64,000 nucleotides of DNA from positions 186,001 through 250,000 of the forward strand of contig JAHBYP010000003.1 in the NCBI GenBank assembly GCA_019635875.1, in the 5' to 3' direction. This document shows, one piece after another, positions 34,791 to 43,436 of this stretch. The notes below the pieces were generated by a model. That model was not told the DNA's origin. It saw only the letters and a program-made list of their open reading frames with translations, and did no database searches. The first letter of the stretch is position 1; each line of letters opens with the position of its first letter. Position numbers and translations under genes: made by a program. This stretch comes from Alphaproteobacteria bacterium (GTDB lineage: Bacteria; Pseudomonadota; Alphaproteobacteria; Reyranellales; Reyranellaceae).

Positions 34791-37003
34791 GCCGCGTCTC
34801 GCCCACCCGCGCGGTCGCGGCGTGGGCGCTGATCGGGATTGCCGGGTTCCTCCTGCTGCCGTGGTACGCGCAGCAGGAGGGCATCCTCGCTCTCGACTGG
34901 ATCAGTGGCACGTGGTCGCACGCGGACTCCGCCAGCGGCCTGGCGCTGATTGCCACCCACGGAAGCTGGTGGCTCGCGCCGCTGCTGCCGATCCTGCTGG
35001 CCTGCCTTGGCGTCGGCTTCATCGGCGGCGAGCGGCGGCAGCGCGGCACGTTGCTGGTGCTGCTCGCCGGCCTCGGGCTGGCCGTCTTCTGGCTGCAGGC
35101 GCTGAGCATCGGCCTGCGCGGCTGGAACGCCGAGTGGCTCACCCTGGCGCTGGGTACGATCGACGGCCGGCAGGTCGGCATCGGCGGCGGCGCCACCCTG
35201 GTGATGATCGCGCTGCTCGGCCTGCTCTCGCTCGGCCTCGCCCAGCGCGGCGCCTTCGGCGGCGATTCCTTCGTCGCCGGCGCCATGGTCGGCTTGGTCG
35301 CCTGCATCGTGCTGTTCACCGCCTGGCCGGTGCTGCGCATCCTGCTGCAGGCGTTCAACGCCACCGACGGCGCCTTCGCGCCGGCGCTGCTGGTCGAGCG
35401 CCTGACCACGGCGAAGATCTGGAGCCTGCGCTGCCTGAGCGGCGGCGGGCGCTGCGGCGTGGCGTGGAACACGCTCTTCCTGGCGCTGGCCTGCGGCGCC
35501 GGCACGACCCTGCTGGGCCTCGCCTTCGCGCTGATCGTCACCCGCACCGGCTTTCGCATGAAGAGGACGTTGCGCGTGCTGACGGTGCTGCCGATCATCA
35601 CGCCGCCCTTCGTCATCGGGCTCGGCCTGATCCTCGTCTTCGGCCGCGCCGGCATCGTCAACCAGGCGCTCGAGGCCTGGTTCGACGTCGCGCCGACGCG
35701 CTGGATCTACGGCTTCCAGGGCGTGTTCCTGGCGCAGCTCTTCGCCTTCACGCCGGTCGCCTTCCTCGTGCTGATCGGCGTCGTCGAGGGCGTCAGCCCG
35801 ACTCTCGAAGAAGCCTCGCAGACCCTGCGCGCCAATCGCTGGGACACCTTCCGCACCGTCTCGCTGCCGCTGATGAAGCCCGGGCTGGCCAACGCCTTCC
35901 TGGTCGGTTTCATCGAGAGCATCGCCGATTTCGGCAATCCCATCGTGCTGGGCGGCGACTACGGCGTGCTGTCGACCGAGATCTATTTCGCCGTGGTCGG
36001 CGCGCAGCTCGACTACGGCCGCGCCGCGTCGCTGGCGCTGTTGCTACTGGCCTTCGCGCTGGGCGCCTTCTTCCTGCAGCGCCGCCTGGTCGGCACGCGC
36101 TCCTACGCCACCATCGCCGGCAAGGGCGATGCCGGCCTGCCGGTGCCGATGCCCGACGGTCTGCGTCGCCTGGCGCAGTGGATCGCGCTGCCGTGGGCCG
36201 GCTTCACCGCCCTGCTCTACGGCTTCGTGCTGGCCGGCGGCTTCGTGAAGATCTGGGGCCGCGACCACACGCTGACCCTGCAGCACTACGCCAAGGCCTT
36301 CTCCGTCGAGAGCGGACCCGCCGGCCTGATCTGGACCGGCGCGGCCTGGGGCTCGTTCTGGACCACGGTGAAGCTCGCCGCGATCGCCGCGCCGCTGACC
36401 GCCCTGCTCGGCCTGCTCGCGGCCTGGCTGCTGGTGCGCCAGCGCTTCATCGGCCGCTCGACGCTGGAATTTGCCACCATGCTGAGCTTCGCGGTGCCCG
36501 GCACGGTGATCGGCGTCGCCTACGTCTTCACCTTCAACGTGCCGCCGCTGGAGATCACCGGAACGGCGCTGATCCTCGTGCTGTGCTTCGTCTTCCGCAA
36601 CATGCCGGTGGGCGTGCGCGCCGGCATGGCGGCGATGAGCCAGATCGACCGCAGCCTCGACGAAGCCTCCGCGACGCTGCGCGGCCGCGCCTGGCAGACG
36701 CTGGCGCATGTCGTGCTGCCGCTGATGCGGCCGGCGATGGTGGCGGCGCTGGTCTACGGCTTCGTGCGCGCGGTGACGACGGTGAGCGCCGTGGTCTTCC
36801 TGGTCACCGCCGAGTACGAGCTGGCGACGACCTTCATCGTGCTGCGCGTGATCAACGGCGATTACGGCCTGGCCATCGCCTACAGCTGCGCGCTGATCCT
36901 CCTGATGCTGGCGGCGATCCTGCTGATCCAGCTGCTGGTGGGCCAGCGCCGGCTCGGCCGGCGCGCCGCGCCGGCTCCCTTGGCGGCGAGGGCTGGCGCA
37001 TGA
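34787..37003 (+). CDS. ABC transporter permease, fused double-domain AfuB/FbpB type
   Basis: About 738 residues. Two inner-membrane permease domains are fused, each with the EAA loop: SPTLEEASQTLRANRWDTF ... LPLMKPG and DRSLDEASATLRGRAWQTL ... LPLMRPA. The N-terminal 190 residues add about five further hydrophobic segments, making it longer than FbpB (about 500) and close to AfuB (about 690). Start is GTG overlapping the binding-protein stop by four bases; an ATPase gene overlaps its own stop. The extra segment favours an AfuB-like transporter over a classic iron one. Confidence 0.92.
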   Translation: MSRVSPTRAVAAWALIGIAGFLLLPWYAQQEGILALDWISGTWSHADSASGLALIATHGSWWLAPLLPILLACLGVGFIGGERRQRGTLLVLLAGLGLAVFWLQALSIGLRGWNAEWLTLALGTIDGRQVGIGGGATLVMIALLGLLSLGLAQRGAFGGDSFVAGAMVGLVACIVLFTAWPVLRILLQAFNATDGAFAPALLVERLTTAKIWSLRCLSGGGRCGVAWNTLFLALACGAGTTLLGLAFALIVTRTGFRMKRTLRVLTVLPIITPPFVIGLGLILVFGRAGIVNQALEAWFDVAPTRWIYGFQGVFLAQLFAFTPVAFLVLIGVVEGVSPTLEEASQTLRANRWDTFRTVSLPLMKPGLANAFLVGFIESIADFGNPIVLGGDYGVLSTEIYFAVVGAQLDYGRAASLALLLLAFALGAFFLQRRLVGTRSYATIAGKGDAGLPVPMPDGLRRLAQWIALPWAGFTALLYGFVLAGGFVKIWGRDHTLTLQHYAKAFSVESGPAGLIWTGAAWGSFWTTVKLAAIAAPLTALLGLLAAWLLVRQRFIGRSTLEFATMLSFAVPGTVIGVAYVFTFNVPPLEITGTALILVLCFVFRNMPVGVRAGMAAMSQIDRSLDEASATLRGRAWQTLAHVVLPLMRPAMVAALVYGFVRAVTTVSAVVFLVTAEYELATTFIVLRVINGDYGLAIAYSCALILLMLAAILLIQLLVGQRRLGRRAAPAPLAARAGA

Positions 37004-38055
37004 GCGCGGGCGTCGAGTTCCGTGATGTCGTCAAGCGCTACGGCGAGACCACGGCCGTCGCCGGGGTCAGCTTCACCGTCGCGGCGGGCACGCTGACGAC
37101 GCTGCTGGGACCGTCGGGCTGCGGCAAGACCACGGTGCTGCGCATGATCGCCGGGCTGGAAGCCGCCAGCGCCGGCAGCATCCTGATCGACGGCGCGGAC
37201 GTCACCGTGCTGTCGGCCACCGAGCGCGACGTCAGCATGGTGTTCCAGTCCTACGCGCTCTTCCCGCACATGAGCGTGCTGGAGAATGTCTGCTACGGGC
37301 TGCGCCGTTCCGGCGTCGACAAGACCGCCTCGGCGGCCCGCGCGCAGGAGGCGCTGGAGCAGGTCGGTCTCGACGGCTTCGCCCGGCGTCAGCCCAGCGA
37401 GCTGTCGGGCGGCCAGCAGCAGCGCGTGGCGGTGGCGCGCGCCCTGGTGCTGCGGCCCTCGGTGATGCTGTTCGACGAGCCGCTGTCGAACCTCGACGCG
37501 CGCCTGCGCCGGCAGATGCGCGAGGAGATCCGCGAGCTGCAGCAGCGGCTGGGGCTGACCGTGGTCTACGTCACGCACGACCAGCAGGAAGCGCTGGCGG
37601 TGTCCGACCGCATCATCGTGATGAACCGGGGCCGCATCGAGCAGGACGGCGCGCCGCGCGATCTCTACGAGCGGCCGGCCACCGCCTTTGTCGCCAATTT
37701 CATGGGCGAATCGAACCGCCTGCGCGGCACGTCGCGGCGGCTGGACGGCGAGCGCGCCGCAGTCAAGCTCGGCGAGATCGAGGTCATCGTGCCGGTGCGC
37801 AACGCGGCCGAGGGCGAGACCGAGGTCGCGGTGCGGCCGGAGTCGATCACCGTCGAGCCGGCGCCCGGTGCGTCGGGCACGCTCGCCGGCCGCGTCGCCA
37901 AGTCGACCTATGTCGGCACGCATATGGAGTACACGATCGAGACCGCGGCCGGCGCGCTCTTCGCAGTTTGCCCGCGGGTCGATCGTCCGCTGTCGGCTGG
38001 CGATCGGGTGGCGCTGAGCCTGGCGCCGCGCGGCGTCCTCGTCGTCGGGCGTTGA
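37000..38055 (+). CDS. ABC transporter ATPase, AfuC/FbpC/PotA type
   Basis: 351 residues. Walker A GPSGCGKT is at 37-44, signature LSGGQQQRVAVARAL, Walker B VMLFDEPLSNLD and the switch His in VTHDQQEAL are all present. A TOBE-like C-terminal domain (about 240-350, with VRPESITVEP) is usual for the PotA/FbpC/MalK subfamily. Its ATG overlaps the permease stop (ATGA). It powers the importer with the two upstream genes. Confidence 0.95.
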   Translation: MSAGVEFRDVVKRYGETTAVAGVSFTVAAGTLTTLLGPSGCGKTTVLRMIAGLEAASAGSILIDGADVTVLSATERDVSMVFQSYALFPHMSVLENVCYGLRRSGVDKTASAARAQEALEQVGLDGFARRQPSELSGGQQQRVAVARALVLRPSVMLFDEPLSNLDARLRRQMREEIRELQQRLGLTVVYVTHDQQEALAVSDRIIVMNRGRIEQDGAPRDLYERPATAFVANFMGESNRLRGTSRRLDGERAAVKLGEIEVIVPVRNAAEGETEVAVRPESITVEPAPGASGTLAGRVAKSTYVGTHMEYTIETAAGALFAVCPRVDRPLSAGDRVALSLAPRGVLVVGR

Positions 38056-38110
38056 CCGCGCCGCACCCGCGGCATAACCATCGCGGCAAAGAAAGAACGG
38101 GAGAGGGGCG

Positions 38111-39700
38111 ATGGCCGGCAACGAGTACGACTACATCATCGTCGGCGCCGGCTCGGCCGGCAGCACGCTGGCCTACCGGCTGGGCGAGGATCCCGATGTG
38201 AAGATCCTCGTGCTCGAGGCCGGCAAGCCCGACAACCACATGTTCATCCACATGCCGGCCGGAGTCGTCAATCTCGCCGCCACCGGCCAGTTCAACTGGG
38301 GCTACGAGACCGTACCCCAGGCGAACTGCAACAACCGGCGCATGCACTGGCCGCGCGGCAAGACCCTGGGCGGATCCTCGTCGATCAACGCCATGCTCTA
38401 CATCCGCGGCCACGCCTGGGACTACGATCACTGGCGCCAGCTCGGCAACGCCGGCTGGAGCTACGCCGACGTGCTGCCCTACTTCAAGCGGGCGCAGAAC
38501 AACGAGCGCGGCGCCAGCGAGTTCCACGGCAGCGGCGGGCCGCTCAACGTCGCCGACCAACGATGCCCGGCGAAGATCAACGACGCCTTTCTCGCCGCCT
38601 GCGAGCAGGCCGGCCACAAGCGCGTCAGCGATTTCAACGGCGCGGAGCAGGATGGCGTCGGCTACTTCCAGGTGACCCAGAAGGGCGGCAAGCGCTTCAG
38701 CGCCGCCGTCGCCTATCTGCGCCCGGCGATGGCGCGCGGCAACGTCACCGTGCAGACCGAGGCGATGACGCAGAAGGTATTGTTCGAGAACGGCAAGGCC
38801 GTCGGCGTCGCCTATCACCACGACAAGATCGACAAGGCCGCCTATGCCAGCCGCGAGGTGATCCTGAGTGGCGGCGCGATCAACTCGCCGCAGACCCTGA
38901 TGCTCTCGGGCATCGGCCCGGCCGACCATCTGCGCGCCCATCACATCGACGTGGTGGCCGACGTGCCGGGCGTGGGCGGCAATCTGCAGGACCATGTCGA
39001 TGCGGCCACGCTCTATCACTGCAGGACGCGCGACACCTACGACACGGCCAACGAGCTGGTGACGCTCGCCAAGTACCTCTTCGCCAAGACCGGGCCAGGC
39101 ACCTCGTGCATCGCCGAGACCGGCGGCTTCCTGCGCACGTCGGACGGGCTGGCGGCGCCCGACATCCAGCTGCACTTCATCCCGGCCTTCGTGATCGATC
39201 ACGGCAAGACCAAGCTCAAGACCAACGGCATGACCCTGCACATGTGCCTGCTGCGACCGGAGAGCCGCGGCACCATCAGGCTGAAGAGTCCCGATCCGTT
39301 CGACCATCCGGCGATCGACGCCAACTACCTCGCCGAGCGGCGCGACCTCGACGTGCTGGTCAAGGGCACGAAGATGGCGCGCGAGATCTTCGCGCAGAAG
39401 GCCATGGAGCCGTATCGCGGCGAGGAGATGGAGCCCAGCGCCTCGCGCAAGAGCGATGCCGAGATCACCGAGTGGATCCGCGCCCGCTGCGAGACGATCT
39501 ACCACCCGGTCGGCACCTGCAAGATGGGCCCGGACTCCGACCCCGCGGCGGTGGTCGACAACGAGCTGCGCGTACGCGGCGTGCAGGGCCTGCGCGTCGT
39601 CGACGCCTCGGTGATGCCCACCCTGATCGGCGGCAACACCAACGCGCCCACCATCATGATCGCCGAGCGCGTCAGCGACATGATCCGCAAGGCCGCCTGA
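38111..39700 (+). CDS. GMC family oxidoreductase (choline dehydrogenase-like)
   Basis: 529 residues. FAD-binding GAGSAG is at 12-17, GMC signature 1 is PRGKTLGGSSSINAMLYIRG, signature 2 is GGAINSPQTLMLSGIGP, and the catalytic His465 lies in YHPVGTCKMG, with Asn in GGNTNAPT. It would oxidise an alcohol such as choline or a related substrate. GGGAGAGG precedes the ATG. It follows the ABC operon by 55 bases, so an imported substrate could be its target. The next small gene overlaps its stop. Confidence 0.95.
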   Translation: MAGNEYDYIIVGAGSAGSTLAYRLGEDPDVKILVLEAGKPDNHMFIHMPAGVVNLAATGQFNWGYETVPQANCNNRRMHWPRGKTLGGSSSINAMLYIRGHAWDYDHWRQLGNAGWSYADVLPYFKRAQNNERGASEFHGSGGPLNVADQRCPAKINDAFLAACEQAGHKRVSDFNGAEQDGVGYFQVTQKGGKRFSAAVAYLRPAMARGNVTVQTEAMTQKVLFENGKAVGVAYHHDKIDKAAYASREVILSGGAINSPQTLMLSGIGPADHLRAHHIDVVADVPGVGGNLQDHVDAATLYHCRTRDTYDTANELVTLAKYLFAKTGPGTSCIAETGGFLRTSDGLAAPDIQLHFIPAFVIDHGKTKLKTNGMTLHMCLLRPESRGTIRLKSPDPFDHPAIDANYLAERRDLDVLVKGTKMAREIFAQKAMEPYRGEEMEPSASRKSDAEITEWIRARCETIYHPVGTCKMGPDSDPAAVVDNELRVRGVQGLRVVDASVMPTLIGGNTNAPTIMIAERVSDMIRKAA

Positions 39701-39948
39701 TGCCACGGACCGGGCCCGCCGGCCTGCGCGTCATCGCCGTCGCGCTGGCGATGGGCGGCGTGATGATCGGCATCCTGATGCCCGTGCTGCTGTTCCACCT
39801 CGGCATCACGGTCGCGGAGATCGCGCCGGGCTTCGACGTGATCTGGGTGCTGTTTCCCGCCATCGCCATCGTCGACTGGATCGTGGCCTACCATTTCTGG
39901 CGCAAGGCCAGCCCACCGGCCTCGCGCGACGGACCGGTCGTCGGCTGA
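39700..39948 (+). CDS. Small membrane protein
   Basis: 82 residues with two hydrophobic helices (AVALAMGGVMIGILMPVLLF and VIWVLFPAIAIVDWIVAYHF). It starts in the TGATG overlap with the GMC gene, so translation is coupled. Its last 61 bases overlap the convergent LysR gene. I do not recognise it; it could be a membrane partner of the GMC enzyme or an electron-transfer helper, but nothing shows this. Confidence 0.65.
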   Translation: MPRTGPAGLRVIAVALAMGGVMIGILMPVLLFHLGITVAEIAPGFDVIWVLFPAIAIVDWIVAYHFWRKASPPASRDGPVVG

Positions 39949-40865
39949 CGCGGCATCCCTGACCTCGTCGCCGCCGCCACAATGGCGCGGCGCAGCCAGA
40001 CGTGGCGCGGTGCGTCCTGGTGGCGGGCGTGCCAGACCAGGCTCATGGCGAAGCGGCCGAGATCGAGCGGCGGTCGCAGCGCCGCCAGGCGGCCCTTCGC
40101 CGATTCGGTGTGCGCCAGGATCGAGGGCAGCGTCATCACCAGGTCCGAGCGGGCGGCGATCTCCACGGCGGCGAAGAAATTGGGCACGCGCAGCTTCACG
40201 CGCCGCGCGTGTCCCAGGCGCGCCAGCCGTTCATCGAGCGGCGACGGCCCGACGCCGGTGACGCTCACCGCCATGTGCTCCAGCGCCAGGAAGCGTGCGA
40301 GGGTGAGCCGTCCGGCGGTCGCGGGATGGCCCATGCGCATCAGCGTCACCAGCCTGTCGTGGTAGAGGCGGCGGCGGCGAATGCCCGCCGGCGCCTCGTC
40401 GATCACGCCGACAATGGCATCGGCCTCGTCGCGTTCCAGCGCCTCGATCGGGTTGGCGCCCGGCGGAGCGATGTCGAGGTCGAGCCCGGGCGCCTCCTCG
40501 GCGAAGCGCACCAGCAGGTGCGGCGCGAGCGTCGCGGCCAGCAGGTCGGGCAGCAGCAACCGCACGCGGCCCCTCGCCGTCGCCGGATCGAAGGCCGGCG
40601 CCTGCAGCACCTCGCCGATGCAGGCCAGCGCCCGCCGCAGCGCCGGCCGCAGCGCCTCGGCGCGCGCGCTCAGCACGTAGCCGCCCGGGCCGTCGACCAG
40701 CAGCGCGTCCGAAAACAGCGCGCGCAGCCGCCCCAATGCGCGGCTCGCCGCCGGCTGGCTCATGCCCAGCCTGCCGCCGGCGCGCGTGACGTTGCGTTCC
40801 TCGATCAGCGCGTCGAGCGCCACGAGCAGGTTGAGGTCGACGCCGCGTAGATCCACTTCCGTCAT
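39888..40865 (-). CDS. LysR family transcriptional regulator
   Basis: About 325 residues. The N-terminal winged helix-turn-helix is present (LNLLVALDALIEERNVTRA, then MSQPAASRALGRLR), followed by the periplasmic-binding-like effector domain. The ATG giving MTEVDLRGV is preferred; an ATG six codons earlier is possible. It is divergent from the NmrA-like gene, and CATGC-N7-GCATG lies 16 bases from its start, so it probably controls that gene in response to an unknown effector. Confidence 0.93.
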   Translation of the reverse strand: MTEVDLRGVDLNLLVALDALIEERNVTRAGGRLGMSQPAASRALGRLRALFSDALLVDGPGGYVLSARAEALRPALRRALACIGEVLQAPAFDPATARGRVRLLLPDLLAATLAPHLLVRFAEEAPGLDLDIAPPGANPIEALERDEADAIVGVIDEAPAGIRRRRLYHDRLVTLMRMGHPATAGRLTLARFLALEHMAVSVTGVGPSPLDERLARLGHARRVKLRVPNFFAAVEIAARSDLVMTLPSILAHTESAKGRLAALRPPLDLGRFAMSLVWHARHQDAPRHVWLRRAIVAAATRSGMPRQPTTGPSREAGGLALRQKW

Positions 40866-40880
40866 GACCACTATATAACC

Positions 40881-40897
40881 CATGCATTAGACGCATG
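40881..40897. promoter_or_regulatory. Probable LysR operator
   Basis: CATGC-N7-GCATG, a perfect five-base inverted repeat with a seven-base spacer, in the 89-base spacer between the divergent LysR and NmrA-like genes. It has the T-N11-A form typical of LysR boxes. Confidence 0.65.
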
Positions 40898-40954
40898 CCA
40901 ATCCGGCGCTTACCTGTACCCCCATCGAGCGCACCAACGACGGAGGAGCGGGTC

Positions 40955-41815
40955 ATGTACGTAGTGCTGGGGGCGAACGGGCGGGCCGGCGGCGAGACGG
41001 CACGGGCCCTGATCGAGGACGGTGCGGCCGTGCGCGTCGTGCTGCGCCGTGCGGAACAGGGCGCGGCGTGGCGCGCGCGCGGCGCCGAGGTGGCCGTCGC
41101 AAGCATCGACGATGCCGACGCGCTGGCCGAGGCCTTCGCCGGCGCGACGGGCGCCTTCCTGCTCAACCCGCCGCCGGTGTCGGGCGATCCCTACGCCCGC
41201 GCGCAGCAGGTCGGTACCGCGCTCGCCGCAGCCGCGCGGCGCGCCGGCCTGCCGCGGGCGGTGGTGCTGTCGTCGATCGGTGCCCAGCACGCTGCGGGCA
41301 CCGGCGTCATCGCCACGCTGAACCAGATCGAGGCGCTGCTCGACGGCGCGGCACCTTCCGTCGTCTTCCTGCGCCCGGGCTACTTCGTCGAATCCTGGGG
41401 CGAGGTCGCCCAGGCCGTCGTTGCGCAGGGCTTGCTGCCGACCTTCATCGAACCCGAGCATGCCACCCCGATGGTGAGCACGATCGATGTCGGCCGCGCG
41501 GCCGCCGCGCTGCTGCGCGAGAGAGGCACCGGGCGGCGCATCGTCGAGCTGAGCGGGCCGCGCGACTGGAGCGCCGCCGACGTCGCGGCCGCGTTCGCGG
41601 AAGTCCTCGCACGCCCGGTGGCGCCGGCCTTCGTGCCGCCGCCGGCGCGCGCCGCATTGCTCGCCGGCCAGGGTGTTCCCGCCGAGGTGGCTGACGCGCT
41701 GCTCGCCATGTACGAGGGCATCGCCGACGGCCGGGTCGGGCGCGATGCGGCCAGCGAGCAACGGCGCGGCACGGTCGACCTGAAGACCGCTGTCGCGCGC
41801 CTCGTCGCGCCCTGA
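40955..41815 (+). CDS. NmrA-like NAD(P)-binding protein
   Basis: 286 residues with a Rossmann N-terminus (MYVVLGANGRAGGETARAL) and the NmrA/HSCARG-type order of motifs: VVLRRAEQGAAW, AFLLNPPPVSGDPYARA and VVLSSIGAQHAAGTG. Members act as redox sensors or as quinone/isoflavone-type reductases. GGAGGAG lies before the ATG. Regulation by the divergent LysR protein through the dyad at 40881 is likely. Function unproven. Confidence 0.89.
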   Translation: MYVVLGANGRAGGETARALIEDGAAVRVVLRRAEQGAAWRARGAEVAVASIDDADALAEAFAGATGAFLLNPPPVSGDPYARAQQVGTALAAAARRAGLPRAVVLSSIGAQHAAGTGVIATLNQIEALLDGAAPSVVFLRPGYFVESWGEVAQAVVAQGLLPTFIEPEHATPMVSTIDVGRAAAALLRERGTGRRIVELSGPRDWSAADVAAAFAEVLARPVAPAFVPPPARAALLAGQGVPAEVADALLAMYEGIADGRVGRDAASEQRRGTVDLKTAVARLVAP

Positions 41816-41830
41816 TGCGCCAGCTCGGAC

Positions 41831-42469
41831 TCAGTCGCCTTCCTCCGCCTCCAGACGGATATTGGCGAGGCGCTCGACCTCGTTGATCAGGCCGGCGAGC
41901 TCGGGCTCGTTGCCCCACATGTCGAGCTCACGCGTGGCGATCAGGCCCATCGAGAACGGGCCCGGCCGCTCCTCGCGCGGCTCGCCCAGCGCGAACGCAC
42001 GGCACCAGCGCAGCTGGCGCTCGATGCTGTGGGCCGGCGCCCAGCCGGCCTGGGCCATCGGCACGATCTGCGCCAGCGCCGCGTCGAGCTTCGCCAGGAA
42101 GACCGCGTCGTCGCCGCCGGGCCCCGGCAGGTTGGGAAAGTTCCTCGCGTGCTCCTCCCGATAGGCGCGCATCGCCGCCTCGTGATCGTAGGGCGCGGCC
42201 GCGCGCAGGCCAACGCCGACATCCAGCGCCGCCTTGAGGATGCGCCTGGCGCTGTCGGGCTCTGCGGTGCGCTCCGACGCGCGGCGCAGCAACGCCGCGA
42301 CCTGCGGCCAGGCCTGGGGCGGCAACATGCCGAGAAACACGTCAAAGCTCTGCAGCTGGCTTTCCAGGTCGGCGCCGCTGAACTGCGGCAGCACGTCGGC
42401 CAGCTGCCGCAGCACCGGCGGAATCGCGGTCCTGTCCGCGGGGATGCCATCGCGTGGCTTGTCGGCCAT
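41831..42469 (-). CDS. Hypothetical protein
   Basis: 212 residues, mainly helical, with no recognised domain. Segments such as PPVLRQLADVLPQFSGADL and HEAAMRAYREEHARNFPNL are present. No signal peptide or transmembrane helix. It is convergent with the NmrA-like gene (15 bases between stops) and divergent from the lipoprotein gene with 24 bases between starts. The ATG at 42469 is preferred; alternatives lie a few codons upstream. Confidence 0.6.
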   Translation of the reverse strand: MADKPRDGIPADRTAIPPVLRQLADVLPQFSGADLESQLQSFDVFLGMLPPQAWPQVAALLRRASERTAEPDSARRILKAALDVGVGLRAAAPYDHEAAMRAYREEHARNFPNLPGPGGDDAVFLAKLDAALAQIVPMAQAGWAPAHSIERQLRWCRAFALGEPREERPGPFSMGLIATRELDMWGNEPELAGLINEVERLANIRLEAEEGD

Positions 42470-42493
42470 GGCCGAGCCTATCATAGTCATCGC

Positions 42494-43009
42494 ATGCGCA
42501 TCGCCCTCGCCCTCCTTGCCTCGCTCGCCCTGCTGTCGGGCTGCTACGACACCGAGCAGCGCGTGCTGCAGCGCGGCCAGGATGTCGGCATCGCCGCCGG
42601 CACCTGGCAGTGCCGCAACACCGGCGACAAGGATGGCGGCAGCGTCGTGCTGTCGGGTCCGAACCAGTCGTCGCCCGGCGACCACGTCTATCGCGCCATC
42701 GTCGACAACAGCGGCTATGCGCTGCGCATGGAGAAGTCGGGCGACCTGGTCATCGTCGAGGCCGACGAGTCGGGCGGCCGCATCAACCACGTCTTCCTGC
42801 GCCGCGAAGCCGACGGCGCCTACGCCATGCTGGTGCCCGACAATCGACCCATGCTCGAGGCACTGGCGAAGACGCACGGCGTCGCGCTCGCCTTCGACCG
42901 GCTGGGCCCGCCCAAGCCACGCGGCACGCCCGAGAAGCTGCTGGCCTTCCTGCGCGCGCACAAGGGGCCGGAGCTGAAGCAGACCTCGACCTGCCGCAAG
43001 GCCGGCTGA
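42494..43009 (+). CDS. Small lipoprotein
   Basis: 171 residues. A lipobox LALLSGC at about residues 12-18 predicts lipid-anchored export. The mature domain (NTGDKDGGSVVLSGPN, HVFLRREADGAYAML) is not assignable. It is divergent from the gene at 41831, sharing a short promoter gap; the start has no strong ribosome binding site. Repeat copy 5 follows its stop. Confidence 0.72.
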   Translation: MRIALALLASLALLSGCYDTEQRVLQRGQDVGIAAGTWQCRNTGDKDGGSVVLSGPNQSSPGDHVYRAIVDNSGYALRMEKSGDLVIVEADESGGRINHVFLRREADGAYAMLVPDNRPMLEALAKTHGVALAFDRLGPPKPRGTPEKLLAFLRAHKGPELKQTSTCRKAG

Positions 43010-43014
43010 CCTCT

Positions 43015-43079
43015 CTCATCCCGAGCGCAGCGAGGGATCCAGTCAACATCCTGGATCCCTCGCTGCGCTCGGGATGACA
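43015..43079. repeat. Palindromic repeat, family 1, copy 5
   Basis: Inverted repeat CTCATCCCGAGCG ... CTCGGGATGACAG between the stop codons of the lipoprotein gene and the convergent ArsR gene, with a worn left tip compared with other copies. Confidence 0.88.
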
Positions 43080-43087
43080 GAGGGCTG

Positions 43088-43399
43088 CTAAAGATCGCGC
43101 AGCGCCTTCTTCAGCGCGGAGATCGCGCCCTCGTCGCGGCGGTAGAACGTCCATTGCCGGATGCGCTTGCCGCGCAGCAGGCCGGCCTGCACCAGGATCT
43201 TCAGATGCTCGCTGGCGGTCGGCTGGCTCACGCCCAGCTTCTCGGCGATCAGCAGGCCGCAGACGCCGTCCTTCACCAGGTCGCCGTCGACCTGCGGGCG
43301 GAAATGCGCGCGCGGATCGCGCAGCCAGTCGAGGATCGCCAGGCGCCGCTCGCTGGCCAGCGCGCGCAGGGCGGCGCGGGAATTGTCGGCCGAACGCAT
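43088..43399 (-). CDS. ArsR family transcriptional regulator
   Basis: 103 residues. Winged helix pattern ALASERRLAILDWLRDP, then LLIAEKLGVSQPTASEHLKILVQAGLL. No metal-binding CxC motif, so it is not an arsenic sensor. It is divergent from the threonine-dehydratase-like gene, with AATTAG-N8-CTAATT in the 37-base spacer, so it likely represses both. Confidence 0.88.
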   Translation of the reverse strand: MRSADNSRAALRALASERRLAILDWLRDPRAHFRPQVDGDLVKDGVCGLLIAEKLGVSQPTASEHLKILVQAGLLRGKRIRQWTFYRRDEGAISALKKALRDL

Positions 43400-43405
43400 A
43401 TTGCC

Positions 43406-43425
43406 AATTAGCCAAGTGCCTAATT
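43406..43425. promoter_or_regulatory. Probable ArsR operator
   Basis: AATTAG-N8-CTAATT, a perfect six-base inverted repeat, in the 37-base spacer between the divergent ArsR and dehydratase-like genes. It must overlap both promoters. Confidence 0.7.
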
Positions 43426-43436
43426 ATAGTCAAGCC

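Noticed and set aside
34822-36999. Upstream half of a 1077-codon plus-strand frame ahead of the ABC ATPase
   Set aside because: It is an alternative frame of the permease gene; the ATPase begins at the ATG at 37000.
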